Source: Rhizobium sp. 9140
Lineage (GTDB): Bacteria > Pseudomonadota > Alphaproteobacteria > Rhizobiales > Rhizobiaceae
Assembly: GCF_900067135.1 (NCBI RefSeq)
Contig: NZ_FJUR01000002.1
Span: 1,105,501-1,169,500, forward strand
DNA: 64,000 nucleotides
Direction of reading: 5' to 3'
The notes beneath the pieces are model-generated. The model searched no databases and was not told the DNA's origin. It saw nothing but the letters and a program-made list of their open reading frames with translations. Position 1 is the stretch's first letter, and each line of letters opens with the position of its first letter. The position numbers and the translations under genes are program-made. This document shows positions 27,917-36,388 of the stretch, in pieces.

Positions 27917-28636
27917 TACCAACGGACCGGAGCTTTGGGCCTAGGGCAGGTTCGAGTGGTTATCGATTTGACGGCCGCGGGTCGTTTGCAAAGACGTTCC
28001 AGGTTTGGCAGCAGATATCGATGATCGGGGTCTGATCCCTTCAGGAGCGTCACCTTTCAGATGCAAGCGAGAAGGATGACTGAGACGAGGATCAAACCCG
28101 ATCCGGAATGCCGATCTGGCCTGCGGCCGATTTTTCGGACACGAGGTTAAGCTAATCCGACCTTGGTTTCCAAATCATTTGGGCTGAGATAGCCCAGTGT
28201 CGAGTGGCGGCGCTTCGGATTGTAGAAGCGCTCGATGTAATCGAACACATCTGCTCTGGCGTCGTTCCTGCTCCTGTAGACCTTGCGAGCTGTTCTCTCC
28301 GTTTTCAGTGACGAGAAGAAGCTCTCCATCGCTGCGTTGTCCCAGACATTTCCAGAGCGGCTCATCGAGCAGGTGATGCCATGATCGCCCATGAGGCGCT
28401 GGAACTGCTCGCTTGTATATTGGCTTCCCTGATCGGAATGATGCAGGAGCGCATCTGGTTTTCGTCGACGCCAGATCGCCATGATCAGCGCATCTGTGAC
28501 GAGCTGGGCCGTCATGTTGGCATTCATCGACCAGCCGACGACACGGCGTGAGAACAGGTCAATAACAGCGGCGACATACAGCCAGCCTTCTGCGGTCCAG
28601 AGTGGAGTAAGAAGCGCAGATGCGCTTCTCCTCCCC

Positions 28637-28670
28637 GAACCGTACGTGCACCTTTCAGCGCATACGGCTC
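28637..28670 (-). ncRNA. Group II intron domain V, copy 1
   Basis: The 34-nt segment reads GAGCCGTATGCG, a short linker with GAAA, and GTACGGTTC on the minus strand. This is the catalytic hairpin consensus. Domain VI follows (GGAGGAGAAGCGC paired with GCGCTTCTTACTCC) with a candidate branch-point A seven nt from the intron end. Confidence 0.9.
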
Positions 28671-28675
28671 TCCGT

Positions 28676-30205
28676 TCAAGCTTGGCCCATGGCCATAGCA
28701 ACGTCATGGTAGTGAGACGTGACGGTACTGCGGTTCTCGATCCGGAAGATGTATGGGTTTTCCTCCGGATTGCGCCACCGGAATTGCGCCTTGGGGCTTG
28801 AGATAAGCCGGTGTAGCGCTTTTCCGACGGGTTTACCGCGTTCATTTCGACCAAACATGAGCCAGGTTTTCGCCTTGCCCGGTTCCGGGACCCTGACCCA
28901 TTTCCGCATCAAGGGTTTGATGCGGGATCGGTACTTGTGTCCCAGCCAATGCGCCATTTTCCAGAACACAACATGGTCGATGCGCCGGAAGACGTACGCC
29001 GTGAAGTCGGTGAACTTGTAGAACGCCGCCCATCCCACCAATTGGCGGTTCAGGCTGGAGATCATGTCGACCGTGCTGACACTATGATTGCCGGAAAGGG
29101 TTTCGGTAAGTCTGCGAACAAACCCCTTGGCCTTTTCCTTGGGTATCGTCGTGACGACGGACATCCGTCCGTGTGCCCCTCGCTTGCGAATGATCCGGTG
29201 TCCCAGAAAGACGAAGCCGTCATTGACGTGTGTCACATGGGTCTTTTCCATGTTCAGCGCCAACTTCAACTCACCTTCCAGAAACGCCCGGCATTCCTCG
29301 CGGATTTCCTCTGCCTGAGCCCTGGTTCCTTTTACGATCACGACGAAGTCGTCAGCGTATCGGCAATAGGCAACGGCCGGTTTCCATTGCCGGTTCTCGC
29401 GAACCGTGATGGGGCGGCCCTGCTTGATGCCGAAGTTCCATGCCCATCGGTCCTTGCGAGCCTTGTCGCTCAAATATTTCGCCTCCAACCAGGCATCAAA
29501 CTCGTGGAGCATGATGTTGGACAGGAGCGGTGACAGAACGCCGCCTTGCGGGACACCCTCGCTTGAGGCCGTAAACAGGCCACGGTCGATGTGGCCTGCC
29601 TTTAGGAACCGATAGAGAAGATCAACGAACCGTCCGTCCAGCACCCTTCGCCGCACGCATTTCAGAAGCAGCCGGTGATGGACCGTGTCGAAGTAGCTGG
29701 CCAGATCACCTTCGATGATCCAGCGGCCCCTCGTCGTGTCGGCACCATCCTGAAGCTGTATCCTCACGGTGCGGACGGCATGATGCACGCTCCGTTCCGG
29801 CCGGAAGCCATAGGATAAACGATGGAAATCGCTCTCCCAGATTGGCTCCATGGCCATCAGCATGGCGCGTTGGACAATGCGATCCGTCAGGGTCGGAATA
29901 CCCAGTGGTCTTAGCTTGCCGTTGGGTTTCGGGATATAGATGCGCTTGACCGGCTGGGGGCAATAAGTCTCCTCCAGCAGGCTTGCCCGCAGGTCGTCCA
30001 GATGCTGATCCAGTTTGACCTGCAGTTTTTGCTTGTCCATTCCGTCGATACCCGGCGTTCGTGCGCCGCTTGACGCCAGAACCATCCGAGCGGCCTCGGC
30101 AAGCCATTCCCGATTGGCAATCAACCGAAGAAGACGATCAAACCGTCGGTTTGGCTCGCTCTCGGCCCATGTTGCGAGCTTGTGCTGCATTTCGCTGATT
30201 ATCAA
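28676..30205 (-). CDS. ltrA: Group II intron-encoded reverse transcriptase/maturase, copy 1
   Basis: The 509-residue protein has the RT0-RT7 blocks (RIYIPKPNGKLRPLGIPTL, GFRPERSVHHAV, GDLASYFDTVHH, GVPQGGVLSPLL) and the catalytic YADD in AYCRYADDFVVIV. It continues into a maturase (X) domain around NRQLVGWAAFYKF. No Cys-rich HNH endonuclease is visible at the C-terminus (ends VAMAMGQA), so mobility probably does not use second-strand cleavage, as in RmInt1-type introns. The stop lies only 5 nt upstream of domain V, leaving almost no distal domain IV. It should splice its own intron and drive its retromobility. Confidence 0.93.
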   Translation of the reverse strand: MIISEMQHKLATWAESEPNRRFDRLLRLIANREWLAEAARMVLASSGARTPGIDGMDKQKLQVKLDQHLDDLRASLLEETYCPQPVKRIYIPKPNGKLRPLGIPTLTDRIVQRAMLMAMEPIWESDFHRLSYGFRPERSVHHAVRTVRIQLQDGADTTRGRWIIEGDLASYFDTVHHRLLLKCVRRRVLDGRFVDLLYRFLKAGHIDRGLFTASSEGVPQGGVLSPLLSNIMLHEFDAWLEAKYLSDKARKDRWAWNFGIKQGRPITVRENRQWKPAVAYCRYADDFVVIVKGTRAQAEEIREECRAFLEGELKLALNMEKTHVTHVNDGFVFLGHRIIRKRGAHGRMSVVTTIPKEKAKGFVRRLTETLSGNHSVSTVDMISSLNRQLVGWAAFYKFTDFTAYVFRRIDHVVFWKMAHWLGHKYRSRIKPLMRKWVRVPEPGKAKTWLMFGRNERGKPVGKALHRLISSPKAQFRWRNPEENPYIFRIENRSTVTSHYHDVAMAMGQA

Positions 30206-31247
30206 AGGTCTTCACCTCGCTTGGTCAGATAGTTTGCACTTCAAGCAGTTTGAACTGTTCCCCTTCGCCATGTGATGGGCTTTCCCCATCCCGGACTACT
30301 ACGGGAACTCCGCCAACATGATGGACATCAGGGTCAACTCCCTTGCGACGCAATACTTCGTTGTCATTCCATCATGCCTTCCCTCGTTCATATGATGGAC
30401 GTCAGCGTATTGGTGAGGTTGCCGGTCGCAGTCTTTTCCCTTGCGTTCCGCAAGTCGATGCCGATGTCATGGTCTGGCTGCATTCTCCCCATGACCCCAT
30501 ACGGGCGACATACATCTACGACCGTATTCGGATGCCGCCGACTTACGTGTCCGGCAGCTTCATCAGCATTTCGCCTGTTAAGCCGTGTAGGCGAAGGCGA
30601 CCTTTCAGCCCTCAGATGCGGGTTAACCGGTTCGTGTTCCTCAACCTTCCAATACTTCAGCCTCGGGAACCATCTTGGCGTAACGGCTTCGCCTCAATCC
30701 CCTTTACCTGCGGGCTACGTCACCCTGCCAGTTGACGGCAGGTCACCGCCGCTTGGGCTCATGCCCCCTCGCAGCAGGGAGCAGGCAAGTCTTCACATCC
30801 TCCTTTCTCTTTGCATTCCAGTCATATGCCTCCCCGATTGGGGCGAGGCGCACTGTAGGTCAGGTCCATCGCCCAGACCTGGTTAGGCCGGGTGACCGCC
30901 AGCTTGCGCAGGAGGTAGGGATAGATTTTGTGCCCAGGCGCTGGTTTTGAGGTGTTTGGGCGGCGATAGATCGCCTCGATGCCCATCTTCTTCATCAGCG
31001 TGGCGACGTGCAGCCGCCCAGTCTCCAGCCCTTCTCCCTTCAAGAGCCCTTGCAACATCCGACTTCCGGCAAATGGGTAGTCGAGATGCAACTCGTCAAT
31101 CCCCGAGCGAATGCGCAGCATTCGTCCGCCGGCGCATCAGAGCCAGATCGCCGTCAGACACCGGACGCGGCGAATAATAGACACTGCCCCGGCTGAAGCC
31201 GAGAAGCTTCGCCTGGCGCACGACGGGTAGCTCATGCTGGCGGTCGA

Positions 31248-31559
31248 TCATTTTTTTCCGCCCAGCAATCCCGCCTTGCCGAGCGCTCCGGCTAAAAAAT
31301 CGTTCTCCAGCGTCAACTCCCCGATTTTGGCGTGCAGTGTTTTGACATCGACGGTTGGACCCGCCGGTTCCGTCTTCGATTCATCGCCGAAAACGCCTGT
31401 CGCTCCCTCAAGGAGCTGGTCTTTCCACTGTTTGATCTGGTTGGCATGCACGTCGAACTGCTGGGATAATTCCACCAGCGTCTGCTCGCCTCGGATGGCG
31501 GCGAGCGCCACCTTCGCCTTGAAAGCCGGGCTGTGGTTCCGGCGCGATCGTCTCGTCAT
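31248..31559 (-). CDS. IS3-family transposase orfA (HTH)
   Basis: The 103-residue product starts MTRRSRRNHSPAFKAKVALA after an AGGAG site; the HTH is VELSQQFDVHANQIKQWKDQLLE and a short coiled coil follows (LHAKIGELTLENDFL). The last codons (GGA AAA AAA TGA) form an A7 slippery run that would allow -1 frameshifting into orfB. OrfA itself looks intact. Confidence 0.88.
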   Translation of the reverse strand: MTRRSRRNHSPAFKAKVALAAIRGEQTLVELSQQFDVHANQIKQWKDQLLEGATGVFGDESKTEPAGPTVDVKTLHAKIGELTLENDFLAGALGKAGLLGGKK

Positions 31560-31610
31560 GGTATCTCCTGTTCCCGGCATCTAAGCCGAAGTCAGGCAGA
31601 AATTCCACTT

Positions 31611-31967
31611 ATCCACGCTGTGCAGATTTCCCGAGCCACCTCTGCTTACAAAGAAACCGCTCGATCTCCGCCTTCCAAACGCCCGTCTTCGGCAAAGGCT
31701 GCCGCTCGCGCTCGTAGGAGAAGTCGGTCTCGTCGCTGCGCAATATCTTGCGGACCGTGTTGCGGGAAACATGCAGTTCACGGGCGATCTTCTTCATCGA
31801 CCAACCTTGAACATGAAAGGCCCGCCGGACGCGCGCAATCGTATCCACTCGCTTCAACTCCCTCTCCATCCGCCGTCAAAAGACGGATGGTCAGATAAAT
31901 CCGAAGGGGGTCAAAATTGGACGCCGATTACCCCGCTAATGGGGTCAATTTTGCACGCCGGAACACA
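31611..31967 (-). pseudogene. IS21-family remnant: istA 5' fragment with terminal repeat
   Basis: The frame MERELKRVDTIARVRRAFHVQGWSMKKIARELHVSRNTVRKILRS, starting at 31869, is the N-terminal HTH of an IstA transposase and stops being recognisable after WKAEIERFL, near the IS3 boundary. Upstream, GGGTCAAAATTGGACGCC (31908 onward) and GGGTCAATTTTGCACGCC form the repeated terminal motifs typical of IS21 ends. Only one end of the element survives. It differs from the other two IS21 elements in the window. Confidence 0.7.
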
Positions 31968-32330
31968 GATTCCGGCTTTGTTGGCATCCGATGCCTCAGA
32001 AACTGCCTGCGCGTCACGATAGAGCTGCTTCTCAGAAGGGTCTTGACCAGTGTCTACTTCCTCGCGATAGACCTGTTCCGGCTGAGCGGTTTTCGCCTTC
32101 CCCGGATCCTCGATCCGAAACACCGCCGTTCCCTCGAAGTATCCTGTCTGCCAGGCGATGATCGCATCATTGAATACCTGTGGCAGCACCTCCTTCGCCG
32201 TCGGGTCGCCATACCAATTCATGACAATCCGCCAGACTTTGGCGAACAGCGCGGTGCCCATGCGGAGATTTTCACAAGCTTCGACAAGGTCCGATTTCAG
32301 CGCTCCGGCCTCCATGATGCCGAGAGCCAC
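31911..32330 (-). CDS. Unidentified protein fragment
   Basis: A minus-strand frame contains a plausible protein stretch (VEACENLRMGTALFAKVWRIVMNWYGDPTAKEVLPQVFNDAIIAWQTGYFEG) followed by a polar tail. Its last ~20 codons read into the IS21 end, so the real C-terminus is lost and this would be a truncated gene. I do not recognise the family. The frame could extend upstream without its start. The rest of 32330-32480 shows nothing. Confidence 0.35.
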   Translation of the reverse strand: MALGIMEAGALKSDLVEACENLRMGTALFAKVWRIVMNWYGDPTAKEVLPQVFNDAIIAWQTGYFEGTAVFRIEDPGKAKTAQPEQVYREEVDTGQDPSEKQLYRDAQAVSEASDANKAGICVPACKIDPISGVIGVQF

Positions 32331-32484
32331 AGCTGCAGCTCCGCCCTGCTTCTTTCCGCCACACGCCCTCGGCTGTTCAGCCGGAACAAAACGAAATGCG
32401 CGCTGGAGCTAAAGTCGTGGAGCGCCCCACACCCGGCTTTCTCCAGATCACGGATCAGGCTAAGGACTGATACCAATGGATAGA

Positions 32485-32604
32485 AATCAGACTACAGGCT
32501 GCTATCACAAGAACCGTATGCAGCTTACAGTCTGATATAACGCGCTTGATTATCAGCCCCTAAGCTGATAAAATAAACAAAATATCAGTTTGTAGGCTGA
32601 GATA
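32485..32604. promoter_or_regulatory. Four operator-like repeats upstream of the XRE/Fic pair
   Basis: Related sites lie at 32485-32504 (AATCAGACTACAGGCTGCTA), 32520-32538 (opposite orientation), 32551-32570 (TATCAGCCCCTAAGCTGATA, a good palindrome) and 32583-32604 (TATCAGTTTGTAGGCTGAGA..). The shared core is ATCAG-n(8-9)-GCTG. The last site overlaps the start codon of the XRE-type gene, which suggests strong autorepression by that protein. The tract is AT-rich compared with its surroundings. Confidence 0.65.
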
Positions 32605-33065
32605 TGAAAAGTGACACTCGCAAAAGAGCACGGGGACGGCTTGACGAAAGACTTCAGGCGCTCCAACCAATTGATCGGTTTAGGGCTCCGCCGAAGGGAT
32701 GGGTACGAGCGCTACGCGATGCCCTCGGCATGACGGGTACGCAGCTGGGCGCGCGCATTGGAGTCCGGCCGCAAACAGTTGAATCAATCGAAAAGTCGGA
32801 AGCAGCCGGGACAATCCAACTCAATACCCTGCGTCGCGCCGCCGAGGCATTGGATTGCACGCTCGTCTATGCCCTCGTTCCAAACAGCTCGCTTGAAGCC
32901 GTTGTCGAGGCGCGGGCGCGCAAGATCGCAACACGCGAACTCCAGCGCGTCGCGCACACTATGCGTTTGGAAGCCCAGGGCACTGAAAATGCGAATTTCG
33001 AATCTCGCATCCAGGCATACATCCGCGACAGGCTCTCTGAGCGCGATCTCTGGAATGAAGTATGA
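32604..33065 (+). CDS. Mobile mystery protein A-like, XRE-type HTH regulator
   Basis: The 153-residue protein has a Cro/C1-type HTH (WVRALRDALGMTGTQLGARIGVRPQTVESIEKSEAAGTIQLNTLRRAAEAL) followed by a helical C-terminal part. The pairing with a small Fic protein that overlaps by ATGA matches the mobile mystery protein A/B gene pair. It is likely the antitoxin-like repressor of the pair, binding the four repeats just upstream. Confidence 0.83.
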   Translation: MKSDTRKRARGRLDERLQALQPIDRFRAPPKGWVRALRDALGMTGTQLGARIGVRPQTVESIEKSEAAGTIQLNTLRRAAEALDCTLVYALVPNSSLEAVVEARARKIATRELQRVAHTMRLEAQGTENANFESRIQAYIRDRLSERDLWNEV

Positions 33066-33658
33066 CAGATCTTTTCCAGGAACCTGAAGACGCGACGTCT
33101 CTTGAGCCGCAGGAACGAGAGGGTTTGCTCCAGACCTGGATCACTCACCGCCGCGACCTCAACGAAGCGGAAGAGGAAAACATCGTCGAGGGTGCGGTTT
33201 GGGCGCGGGGCCGGCGGCGCTTGCCACTCGAACGGATGCTCAGCGAAGACTTCATGCGGACACTACATAAGCGAAGTTTCGGTGACGTCTGGCAATGGGC
33301 CGGCACGTTCCGGGCGACGGAGCGCAACATCGGCGTTCAGGCTTATCGTATTGGAATGGAGCTCGCGAGCTTATTGAGCGACATCCGTTACTGGATTGAA
33401 CACAAGACCTTTCCACCGGATGAGATAGCAATCAGATTCCATCATCGCCTCGTCGCCATCCACCCGTTTCCGAACGGAAATGGACGGCAGGCACGTCTCG
33501 CAGCCGACCTGCTGATCGAGCGGCTTGGCGGTGATCCTTTTACCTGGGGCGGCGGCAGTCTGGCCAATGTTGGCGAATTGCGAGGACGCTACGTCGCCGC
33601 ACTACGAGCGGCGGACAATCATGACGTCGCTCCGCTTCTGGAATTCGCGCGCAGCTAA
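33062..33658 (+). CDS. Mobile mystery protein B-like, Fic-domain protein
   Basis: The 198-residue protein has the Fic motif [12 protein letters not shown] (catalytic His, and Asn/Arg for ATP binding), preceded by [22 protein letters not shown]. Fic enzymes transfer AMP or related groups to target proteins. It overlaps the XRE gene and ends 64 bp before the left end of the IS3 element. The gene pair travels on mobile elements and is probably a toxin-antitoxin-like or regulatory module. Confidence 0.85.
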   Translation: MTDLFQEPEDATSLEPQEREGLLQTWITHRRDLNEAEEENIVEGAVWARGRRRLPLERMLSEDFMRTLHKRSFGDVWQWAGTFRATERNIGVQAYRIGMELASLLSDIRYWIEHKTFPPDEIAIRFHHRLVAIHPFPNGNGRQARLAADLLIERLGGDPFTWGGGSLANVGELRGRYVAALRAADNHDVAPLLEFARS

Positions 33659-33772
33659 CAGGGCCCATCGCAAGTGTGACAAAGACGGTCGGTAGCCACA
33701 TGACGCCCGATTGGCGGCCCTGTGAACCGCCCCGGCTTTGCCGGAGACCCCAACTCGTGAGAAGTAGGGTCT

Positions 33773-34141
33773 ATGACAAGCAAAACGACGAACAAATTTT
33801 CTCCTGAAGTCCGCGCCCGCGCCGTTCGGATGGTAACGGAACATGAAGCTGAATACTCATCGCGCTGGGCGGCGGTATCATCGATAGCGGCCAAGATCGG
33901 CTGCTTGGCGCATACCCTCCATGAATGGGTGAAGAAGGCCGAGGTCGACAGCGGCAAGCGTGCAGGTTTGCCGAGTGACGTGGCGGAGAAGATGAAGGCA
34001 CTGGAGCGGGAGAACCGCGAGCTTCGTCATGCGAACGAGATTTTACGCAAAGCCTCGGCGTATTTTGCCCAGGCCCCTTTCAGCGAATGCAAGCATTCGC
34101 TTGTCGGGCAAGGGGAGCTCGACCGCCCACTGAAGCGATGA
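33773..34141 (+). CDS. IS3-family transposase orfA
   Basis: The 122-residue product contains the HTH region [49 protein letters not shown] and a leucine-rich coiled coil ([27 protein letters not shown]) used for multimerisation. Its stop overlaps the orfB ATG (ATGA), and the orfB frame is open back to 34087, so either frameshifting or coupling could yield the full transposase. Confidence 0.9.
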   Translation: MTSKTTNKFSPEVRARAVRMVTEHEAEYSSRWAAVSSIAAKIGCLAHTLHEWVKKAEVDSGKRAGLPSDVAEKMKALERENRELRHANEILRKASAYFAQAPFSECKHSLVGQGELDRPLKR

Positions 34142-35043
34142 TTTCCTTCATCGACGAACACCGCTCGGTGCTCGGGGTCGAGCCGATCTGCAGGCTGCTG
34201 CCGATTGCCCCGTCCACCTATTATGAAGTCGTCGCCAAGCGCACGGACGTGGGTCGCCTATCAGCCCGCGAACGGAATGATATTGCCATGAAAGTCGAGA
34301 TACGCCGGGTGTTCAACGAGAACTTCCAAGTCTATGGCGTGCGCAAAGTCTGGCGGCAGTTGCAGCGAGAAGGTTACGACATCGCCTGCTGCACCGTCGC
34401 TCGGCTTATGAGAATGATGGGGCTTCAAGGCGTCATTCGCGGCAAGCCAGTCAAAACCACCGTGTCGGACAAGTCCGCTCCATGCCCGCTCGACCGGGTG
34501 AACCGACAGTTCTTCGCTCCAGCGCCGAACATGCTGTGGTTATCAGATTTCACCTATGTCGCGACCTGGCAAGGCTTCGTTTACGTGGCCTTTGTCATTG
34601 ATGCCTTCGCCCGCCGTATCGTCGGTTGGCGGGCAAGCCGAACGGCCCATGCGGGCTTTGTGCTCGATGCCCTCGACCAGGCGCTTCATGATCGGCGGCC
34701 TGTCAAACGCGGCGGGCTGGTTCATCATTCCGACCGCGGCTCGCAATATGTGTCTATTCGCTATTCCGAACGGCTGGCGGAGGCGGGCATCGAGCCGTCT
34801 GTCAGAAGCGTTGGCGACAGTTACGACAATGCTCTCGCCGAAACGATCAACGGTCTTTACAAGGCCGAGGTCATCCATCGCCGGGGACCGTGGCGAAGCT
34901 TTGAAGCCGTGGAGTTCGCCACGCTCGAATGGGTCGACTGGTTCAACAACCGCCGCCTTCTGGAGCCCATCGGAAACATTCCGCCTGCCGAGGCTGAAGA
35001 ACGATACTATGCCATGCTGGACGCACCAGCCATGGCCGCGTAA
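34138..35043 (+). CDS. IS3-family transposase orfB (DDE integrase domain)
   Basis: The 301-residue catalytic protein has the three acidic residues in context: D in [15 protein letters not shown] in [12 protein letters not shown] and E in [17 protein letters not shown]-like region [25 protein letters not shown] precedes them. The sequence TTCACCTATG-TCGCGACC (34549-34566) is the unoccupied version of the group II intron target; the junction would be between 34558 and 34559. Confidence 0.92.
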   Translation: MISFIDEHRSVLGVEPICRLLPIAPSTYYEVVAKRTDVGRLSARERNDIAMKVEIRRVFNENFQVYGVRKVWRQLQREGYDIACCTVARLMRMMGLQGVIRGKPVKTTVSDKSAPCPLDRVNRQFFAPAPNMLWLSDFTYVATWQGFVYVAFVIDAFARRIVGWRASRTAHAGFVLDALDQALHDRRPVKRGGLVHHSDRGSQYVSIRYSERLAEAGIEPSVRSVGDSYDNALAETINGLYKAEVIHRRGPWRSFEAVEFATLEWVDWFNNRRLLEPIGNIPPAEAEERYYAMLDAPAMAA

Positions 35044-35138
35044 CTTAAACCAAACGGTCTCCGGTCTAGCCGGGGCGGTTCACAAGCTTCTCAAGCTTCC
35101 CCGCCTTGAAAGGATTTGAACCGACGTCTGTTTAGTCT

Positions 35139-36368
35139 TTAGCTGGGCGCCTTCCCAATCCGCCACTGGTAAGGCGGCGGCGTGCCGTTGACGGCATAGT
35201 CGCCGATAATGCGGTCCTTGTAGATGCGGGGGTTGTGCGAGGACAGGGTGCGGGCGTTGCGCCAGTGGCGGTCGAGACCGGCCGGCTTCTTGATCGCGGA
35301 GGCACCGAGCGTGTCGAAGAGGAGCGTCGATGCCTCGAGAACGAGATTGGTGACGACGTTGAGGGCCTGCGACGTTTCCAGTTCCGCAATGGCGTTGGCG
35401 CGTTCCTCGGCGTCTGCATCACCGGCGAAGTGGGCCTGGTATGCACGTTCGATCGCGGCCGCGACCTGCAGCACGATGGCGCTGGTGCAATAGGCGTGGC
35501 TGCGGGTACGGCCGACCACTTGCAGCACCTGCGGGTCCTCGCGGGAACTCGGGCCGGCCGCGTTCGAGTAATGACGCTTGCGTGCGCCAACGGCCGCCGC
35601 CGTCTCGCTTGCGATGGCCCGGCCGATACCGGCAAGCGTCGCCAGGTGCACGATCTGGTAGAACGCGGCGCCGTATCGGAATTTCTCCTGATCGGCCACA
35701 ATGTCCTTGGGATCCACGGCAACATCCGTAAAGGTCGTCGTGCCGCTGGCGGTCAGTGTCTGCCCAAAACCGTCCCAGTCATCGACGACATTGACTCCGG
35801 GGTCGTCCCGGCGCACCTGAAGCACGACGCCCTCCCCCTCCACGCCGGTGGCGCCGACGTCGATCCAGTCGGCAAACAGCGAGCCGGTGGTGTAGTATTT
35901 CGTGCCGTTGATGACCAGTCCGTCGTCCTTCCTCGACACGCGCGTCGAGAAGGCATCCTGCTTGGCGTCGCCGATCTCCGTCCAGGCATTACCGGCGATC
36001 TCGCCGGCCGCGATGCGCTGTACCCAGCGCTTGCGGCTGTCGCCCTGTGGCTTGCCGACGACATCCTCGACAAAGCCGAAATGACCGCGCAGGGCCTGCG
36101 TAATGTTGGAGTCCGCTTCCGAAAGCTCGATCAGGAGGTTGGCGAGTTCCGGTATCGAGGCGCCGAAGCCGCCTTCGGCCTCCGGCAGGCGGAGCGCGCC
36201 GAAGCCCGCTTGCTTCAGCATCCGGATCTCATCGACCGGCAGGGTGCGCGAAAGCTCCCGTGCGATCGCGCCCTTGGCGATCTCGGAAAACAGCGGGCGG
36301 AACCGGGCGGCAATCTCTTCGTAACGCGGGCTCGGGCCTGCACCCCAGGCCAGATCAATCTGTGACAT
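35139..36368 (-). CDS. Flavin-dependent monooxygenase of acyl-CoA dehydrogenase fold (DszC/SfnB-like)
   Basis: The 409-residue protein has the acyl-CoA dehydrogenase layout: N-terminal helices (MLKQAGFGALRLPEAEGGFGAS), a middle beta domain (KYYTTGSLFADWIDVGA) and C-terminal helices (LVLEASTLLFDTLGASAIKKPAGLDRHWRNARTLSSHNP). The HNP..YK..-type ending is typical of DszC, SfnB and related monooxygenases that use FMNH2 or FADH2 from a separate reductase. It is the last gene of the Liv-type operon, starting 20 nt after livF. The substrate could be an organosulfur compound or another heteroatom compound; no reductase is encoded nearby. Confidence 0.82.
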   Translation of the reverse strand: MSQIDLAWGAGPSPRYEEIAARFRPLFSEIAKGAIARELSRTLPVDEIRMLKQAGFGALRLPEAEGGFGASIPELANLLIELSEADSNITQALRGHFGFVEDVVGKPQGDSRKRWVQRIAAGEIAGNAWTEIGDAKQDAFSTRVSRKDDGLVINGTKYYTTGSLFADWIDVGATGVEGEGVVLQVRRDDPGVNVVDDWDGFGQTLTASGTTTFTDVAVDPKDIVADQEKFRYGAAFYQIVHLATLAGIGRAIASETAAAVGARKRHYSNAAGPSSREDPQVLQVVGRTRSHAYCTSAIVLQVAAAIERAYQAHFAGDADAEERANAIAELETSQALNVVTNLVLEASTLLFDTLGASAIKKPAGLDRHWRNARTLSSHNPRIYKDRIIGDYAVNGTPPPYQWRIGKAPS

Positions 36369-36388
36369 CGATGTATTCCTTGAAAGGG

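Larger units (their letters stand above)
28602..30853 (-). mobile_element. Group II intron, copy 1 (2252 bp)
   Basis: On the minus strand the intron begins GTGCG (fits GUGYG) at 30853 and ends CCAC at 28602 (fits terminal AY). Removing it restores the transposase reading DLTY-I-WTAEG. It carries ~650 nt of 5' ribozyme sequence, a maturase gene, and domains V and VI at the 3' end. A copy at 49860-52111 has the same length and, as far as I can scan, differs at only two positions (28613/49871 and 29207/50465). The insertion is orientation-matched to the host gene, as expected for retrohoming into a sense target. Confidence 0.92.
28147..31251 (-). pseudogene. IS3-family transposase orfB (DDE), split by intron and frameshifted
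   Basis: Reading downstream on the minus strand, the frame starts MIDRQHELPVVRQAKLLGFSR at 31251, shifts near 31093-31120, and resumes with IDELHLDYPFAGSRMLQG. It reaches RPNQVWAMDLTY just before the intron at 30853. After the intron it continues from 28601 as WTAEGWLYVAAVIDLFSRRVVGW, with HHSDQGSQYTSE and DNAAMESFFSSLK, ending at 28147. Splicing would restore DLTYIWTAEGWLY. The frameshift coincides with an extra ~28 bp containing the inverted repeat GAATGC-TGC-GCATTC. OrfA and orfB overlap at a run of seven A, a likely programmed -1 frameshift site. Confidence 0.85.
28116..31598 (-). mobile_element. IS3-family insertion sequence interrupted by a group II intron (ends approximate)
   Basis: The element contains orfA (31248-31559) and a DDE-type orfB (28147-31251), both on the minus strand, with 2252 bp of group II intron inside orfB. 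Without the intron the element would be ~1.2 kb, the usual size of the family. Possible imperfect terminal repeats are TGGCCTGCGGCCGA (28116) and TGCCTGACTTCGGC (complement ending at 31598), but the ends are uncertain and no target duplication was identified. It lies against an IS21 remnant. The element is dead: orfB has both the intron and a separate frameshift. Confidence 0.75.
33723..35082 (+). mobile_element. IS3-family insertion sequence, intact, 1360 bp
   Basis: Terminal inverted repeats are TGAACCGCCCCGGCTTTGCC at the left and, on the complement of the right end, TGAACCGCCCCGGCTAGACC; both continue with GGAGACC. The element contains orfA and orfB with a normal overlap. No target-site duplication is seen (left flank ...CCTG, right flank CAAGC...), suggesting later recombination. 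The same element, with an intron, lies at 49336-52947 in opposite orientation. Confidence 0.9.

Noticed and set aside
33723..35082. Target-site duplication around the intact IS3 element
   Set aside because: The flanks (CCTG and CAAG) do not match, nor do the flanks of the second copy.
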